A program made the translations under genes and the position numbers. From NCBI GenBank assembly GCA_038258095.1, contig JBBSQE010000188.1, positions 1 through 5,436 of the forward strand: a stretch of DNA of 5,436 bases. The letters are read 5' to 3'. This document shows positions 4,442 through 5,436 of this stretch, piece after piece. The DNA is from JBBSQE01 sp038258095. Lineage in GTDB: Bacteria > Actinomycetota > Thermoleophilia > Solirubrobacterales > 70-9. Within the stretch, counting starts at the first letter, position 1, and every line of letters begins with the position of its first letter. Below the pieces are notes generated by a model. That model worked only from the letters and a program-made list of their open reading frames with translations. It did no database searches and had not been told where the DNA came from.

Positions 4442-5436
4442 GTGGCAACCGCAACGACCAATGGCGGCGCAACCTCCGTCATCAAGCCCGACCACAACGC
4501 CTCGAGCAGCAAGCACTTCATCTTCACCGAGGAGCACGAGGATCTGCGCGCGTCGCTTCAGTCCTGGGTCGAAAAGGAGCTGTACCCCCACCGCAACGAG
4601 TGGGAGGACACCTATTGGCCGACCTCGGCGCTGAAGCGCGCCGGTGACCTCGGCTTCCTCGGCCTCTGCTTCCCCGAGCGCTACGGCGGCCAGGGGGGCG
4701 ACTACTTCTACTCGCTGGTGCGCGCCGAGTGCATGAGCTACTCCGGCTCGGGCGGCACCAACATGGGGTTCGCGGTCCAGACCGACATGGTGCTCCCTCC
4801 CATCCACATGCTTGGGACCGAGGAGCAGAAGGAGCGCTACCTGACTCCCGGCCTGAAGGGCAACAAGGTCGGCTGCCTGGGAATCACCGAGCCTGGCGCC
4901 GGCTCCGATGTCGCCGGGATCCGCACCACCGCGATCCGCGACGGTGACGAGTACGTCATCAACGGCTCGAAGACGTTCATCACCAACGCCCCGCGCGCGG
5001 ACTTCATCGTCCTCGTCGCGAAGACCGACCCCTCCGAGCGCCACGCGGGCATCACGCTGCTGCTCGTCGACCTGCGCGACGAGTCAGGCGAGAAGGTTCC
5101 GGGATTCACCGTCTCGGCCGAGCTCGAGAAGCTCGGGATGCATGCATCCGACACCGGCGAGATCTCCTTCGAGGATGTCCGCGTCCCCGCCGATGCGGTG
5201 CTGGGCGAGGTCGGCAAAGGCTTCTACCACATCTCCTGGGAGCTCCAGGGAGAGCGGCTGGTCGCCTCGGTCGGCTGCCACGCCGGCGCTGAGCGGATGA
5301 TGGAGAAGACACTCGATTACGCCAAGGAGCGCGAGGCGTTCGGCCGCCCGATCGGCAAGTTTCAGGCAATCCGCCACAAGTTCGCCGAGATGGCGACGAA
5401 GATCGAGGCCGCGAAGCAGTTCAACTACATGACGGC
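4442..5436 (+). CDS. Acyl-CoA dehydrogenase, N-terminal 331 residues
   Basis: This is an FAD-dependent acyl-CoA dehydrogenase, cut by the window end after 331 of roughly 400 expected residues. Such enzymes introduce an alpha-beta double bond into acyl-CoA and pass electrons to ETF. The alpha-helical N-domain spans about 27-140 (FTEEHEDLRASLQSWVEKEL; LGFLGLCFPERYGG). The middle beta-domain carries the family signature GITEPGAGSDVAG (147-159), INGSKTFITNA (173-183) and EKLGMHASDTGEISFEDVRVP (229-249). The C-terminal domain begins with GERLVASVG (270-278) and REAFGRPIGKFQAIRHKFAEM (297-317), which includes the FG...Q pattern that contacts FAD across the dimer. The catalytic Glu of the short- and medium-chain type lies past the window end. 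The first 24 residues form a polar leader. The GTG start has GAGGAG 9 bases upstream. It diverges from the crotonase gene, which could act on its enoyl-CoA product. The chain specificity is unknown. Confidence 0.95.
   Translation, partial: MATATTNGGATSVIKPDHNASSSKHFIFTEEHEDLRASLQSWVEKELYPHRNEWEDTYWPTSALKRAGDLGFLGLCFPERYGGQGGDYFYSLVRAECMSYSGSGGTNMGFAVQTDMVLPPIHMLGTEEQKERYLTPGLKGNKVGCLGITEPGAGSDVAGIRTTAIRDGDEYVINGSKTFITNAPRADFIVLVAKTDPSERHAGITLLLVDLRDESGEKVPGFTVSAELEKLGMHASDTGEISFEDVRVPADAVLGEVGKGFYHISWELQGERLVASVGCHAGAERMMEKTLDYAKEREAFGRPIGKFQAIRHKFAEMATKIEAAKQFNYMT

Noticed and set aside
4358..5044. 229-residue N-terminal extension of the crotonase
   Set aside because: It is antisense to the acyl-CoA dehydrogenase, while the conserved crotonase start MAYEKITYEV and a promoter sit at 4357.
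5136..5149. 14-base perfect palindrome GGATGCATGCATCC inside the dehydrogenase gene
   Set aside because: It encodes the LGMHAS part of a conserved family block, so codon constraint plus chance explains it; it is far from any promoter.

Overview
The window looks like part of a high-GC actinobacterial chromosome. The base composition is strongly GC-rich, three of the six genes start with GTG, the ribosome-binding sites are purine-rich, and two genes appear to have leaderless starts. A deep-branching lineage such as Thermoleophilia is possible, but the sequence alone does not settle it. No RNA genes, mobile elements, CRISPR arrays or long repeats were seen. The longest stretch without a gene is 84 bases.

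Layout. Bases 1-3045, all on the minus strand, hold a three-gene cluster transcribed right to left. Its genes are an acyl-CoA carboxylase beta (carboxyltransferase) subunit (3045 to 1423), a BKACE/DUF849 beta-keto acid cleavage enzyme (1349 to 414) and the first 139 residues of a class III (CaiB/BaiF) CoA-transferase (417 to beyond base 1). The last two overlap by 4 bases. A small lipoprotein gene with an emfourin-like look runs the other way (3095-3550); its start is only 49 bases from that of the carboxylase. It converges with a crotonase-fold gene (4357 to 3575), leaving 24 bases between the stop codons and no visible terminator. The crotonase gene diverges, across 84 bases, from an acyl-CoA dehydrogenase gene (4442 to beyond the window end).

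How the genes may work together. Five of the six products act on CoA thioesters or beta-keto acids: dehydrogenation (acyl-CoA dehydrogenase), double-bond chemistry (crotonase), carboxyl transfer (carboxylase beta), cleavage of a beta-keto acid with acetyl-CoA (BKACE), and CoA transfer or racemisation (class III CoA-transferase). Together they suggest a peripheral catabolic route for an unidentified carboxylic acid. Three enzymes carry changes at positions that shape substrate or reaction. The crotonase has Gly where hydratases have the first catalytic Glu. BKACE has Ile where the founding lysine-pathway enzyme has a substrate-binding Glu. The carboxylase has Tyr where propionyl-CoA carboxylase has its specificity Asp. 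These point away from the textbook substrates. The substrate itself cannot be named from this window.

Regulation. The 84-base divergent region carries an extended -10 element on each strand and a spaced 23-base dyad that overlaps the dehydrogenase promoter. This is the best operator candidate in the window. The divergent lipoprotein/carboxylase region has a 12-base perfect palindrome over the lipoprotein start codon.
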